DNA of 64,000 nt. It comes from Rudaea sp. 3F27F6. Lineage in GTDB: Bacteria; Pseudomonadota; Gammaproteobacteria; Xanthomonadales; Rhodanobacteraceae. The notes beneath the pieces were generated by a model, which had not been told where the DNA came from, ran no database searches, and worked only from the letters and a program-made list of their open reading frames with translations. The position numbers and the translations under genes are program-made. How positions within the stretch are numbered: the first letter of the stretch is position 1; each line of letters starts with the position of its first letter. The stretch lies in NCBI RefSeq assembly GCF_005503555.1, contig NZ_SCNG01000001.1, forward strand, positions 1,116,001 to 1,180,000, given 5' to 3'. This document shows positions 63,527 to 64,000 of this stretch, one piece after another.

Positions 63527-64000
63527 CTAGACCAGATTCTTCATATGCGGATCGAACTCGTCGCGCAGCGCGTCGCCGAACAGGTTGACGCCGAGCAGCG
63601 ACAGCGAGATCGCCAGACCCGGCGCGATTGCCAACCACGGCGCCTCGCCGACGTAGTTGCGGCTGTCGGCGAGCATGCCGCCCCAGCTCGACGCCGGCGG
63701 CGGCACGCCGAGACCGAGGAAGGACAAGGCGCTTTCCGCGAGCAGGGCCCAACCGAACAGCGCGGTCGCGAGCACGATGATCGGCGCGACCGCGTTCGGC
63801 AGCGCGTGGCGCAGCATCGTGTAGATTTCCGCGTTGCCCATGACGCGCGAGGCTTCGACGTATTCCTTCTCGCGCAGGCTCAGCACGTTGGCGCGCACGA
63901 CGCGCGCGACGGCCGGGATATAGGTGAGGCTCAGCGCGACGATCACGCCGATGCTCGACGCGCCGAACACCGCGATCACGCCGAGCGCCATGATCAGCGA
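63527..64000 (-). CDS. DppC-like ABC transporter permease (C-terminal part, cut by window edge)
   Basis: About 157 visible residues of the C-terminal part. Membrane segments VIAVFGASSIGVIVALSLTYIP, APIIVLATALFGWALLAESALSFLGLG and PWLAIAPGLAISLSLLGVNLFGDALRD. The EAA loop for the ATPase is YVEASRVMGNAEIYTMLRHALPNAVAP. GVPPPASSWGGMLADSR is the DppC/OppC signature, and the C-terminus GDALRDEFDPHMKNLV is typical. The N-terminus, a DppB gene and the operon promoter lie beyond the right edge. Confidence 0.93.
   Translation of the reverse strand, partial: SLIMALGVIAVFGASSIGVIVALSLTYIPAVARVVRANVLSLREKEYVEASRVMGNAEIYTMLRHALPNAVAPIIVLATALFGWALLAESALSFLGLGVPPPASSWGGMLADSRNYVGEAPWLAIAPGLAISLSLLGVNLFGDALRDEFDPHMKNLV

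Overview
The window is GC-rich, densely coded chromosomal DNA from a gammaproteobacterium, most likely of the order Lysobacterales (Xanthomonadales). Four things point there: the block trpG-trpD-ABM-trpC-HAD followed at a distance by a Clp-type CRP protein next to speD; the short intergenic hairpin repeats (ATTCCCGC/GCGGGAAT type, and a CTTTCTTGTC/GACAAGAAAG type); the Mg-type HemB; and the heavy use of FUSC, RND and two-component genes. The genus cannot be fixed from the sequence. I see no tRNA, rRNA, CRISPR array, transposase or phage gene.

Layout. 1-3.3 kb: the start of parA, rsmG, and a purine (allantoin) catabolic set, alc-allA facing uraD. 3.3-8.7 kb: hrpB helicase, a coniferyl-aldehyde-dehydrogenase-like enzyme and a gamma carbonic anhydrase. 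8.7-22.2 kb: an accessory catabolic island holding a YtcJ-type amidohydrolase, a class I/II aminotransferase, two secreted alpha/beta hydrolases, a peptide-type ABC binding protein, GabT, a second class III aminotransferase, a secreted protein with an internal duplication, and one GntR regulator. Four near-identical 27-28 bp operators (ATTGYATT, 11-12 nt, AATGCAAT) lie in front of the transcription units of this island, so it looks like one regulon run by the local regulator, which has two winged-helix domains. 22.5-26.4 kb: an orphan NMT1/SsuA-like binding protein, a membrane reductase that fuses PepSY-TM to a flavin/2Fe-2S reductase, and a beta-barrel protein.

26.5-34.8 kb: a PepSY-response regulator-kinase operon divergent from a TolC/MFP/RND efflux operon. 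34.9-41.0 kb: a LysR gene and an AaeAB-like FUSC/DUF1656/MFP/outer-membrane-factor efflux operon. 41.1-47.7 kb: a six-gene operon, mmsA-acd-ech-hibch-mmsB-queH, whose five junctions are all 4-bp stop/start overlaps. It encodes the distal valine pathway plus the cobalamin-independent epoxyqueuosine reductase QueH, and it is preceded by a clear cobalamin riboswitch.

48.0-51.6 kb: tryptophan genes with an ABM monooxygenase between trpD and trpC, then a HAD hydrolase. 51.8-55.2 kb: a CBS-domain histidine kinase, a tandem-receiver regulator, and a MarR-GNAT fusion with an 18-bp palindrome in its promoter. 55.3-60.2 kb: clp, speD, a small SPFH protein, hemB, aroE and a cysteine-cluster protein. 60.2-64.0 kb: a succinate-semialdehyde-type dehydrogenase, a fused double-ATPase peptide ABC protein and the start of a DppC-like permease that runs off the edge.

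The two most notable systems are the GntR regulon (8.7-22.2 kb) and the cobalamin riboswitch over a valine/QueH operon. For the second, low B12 would plausibly switch on QueH, the B12-independent substitute for B12-dependent QueG.
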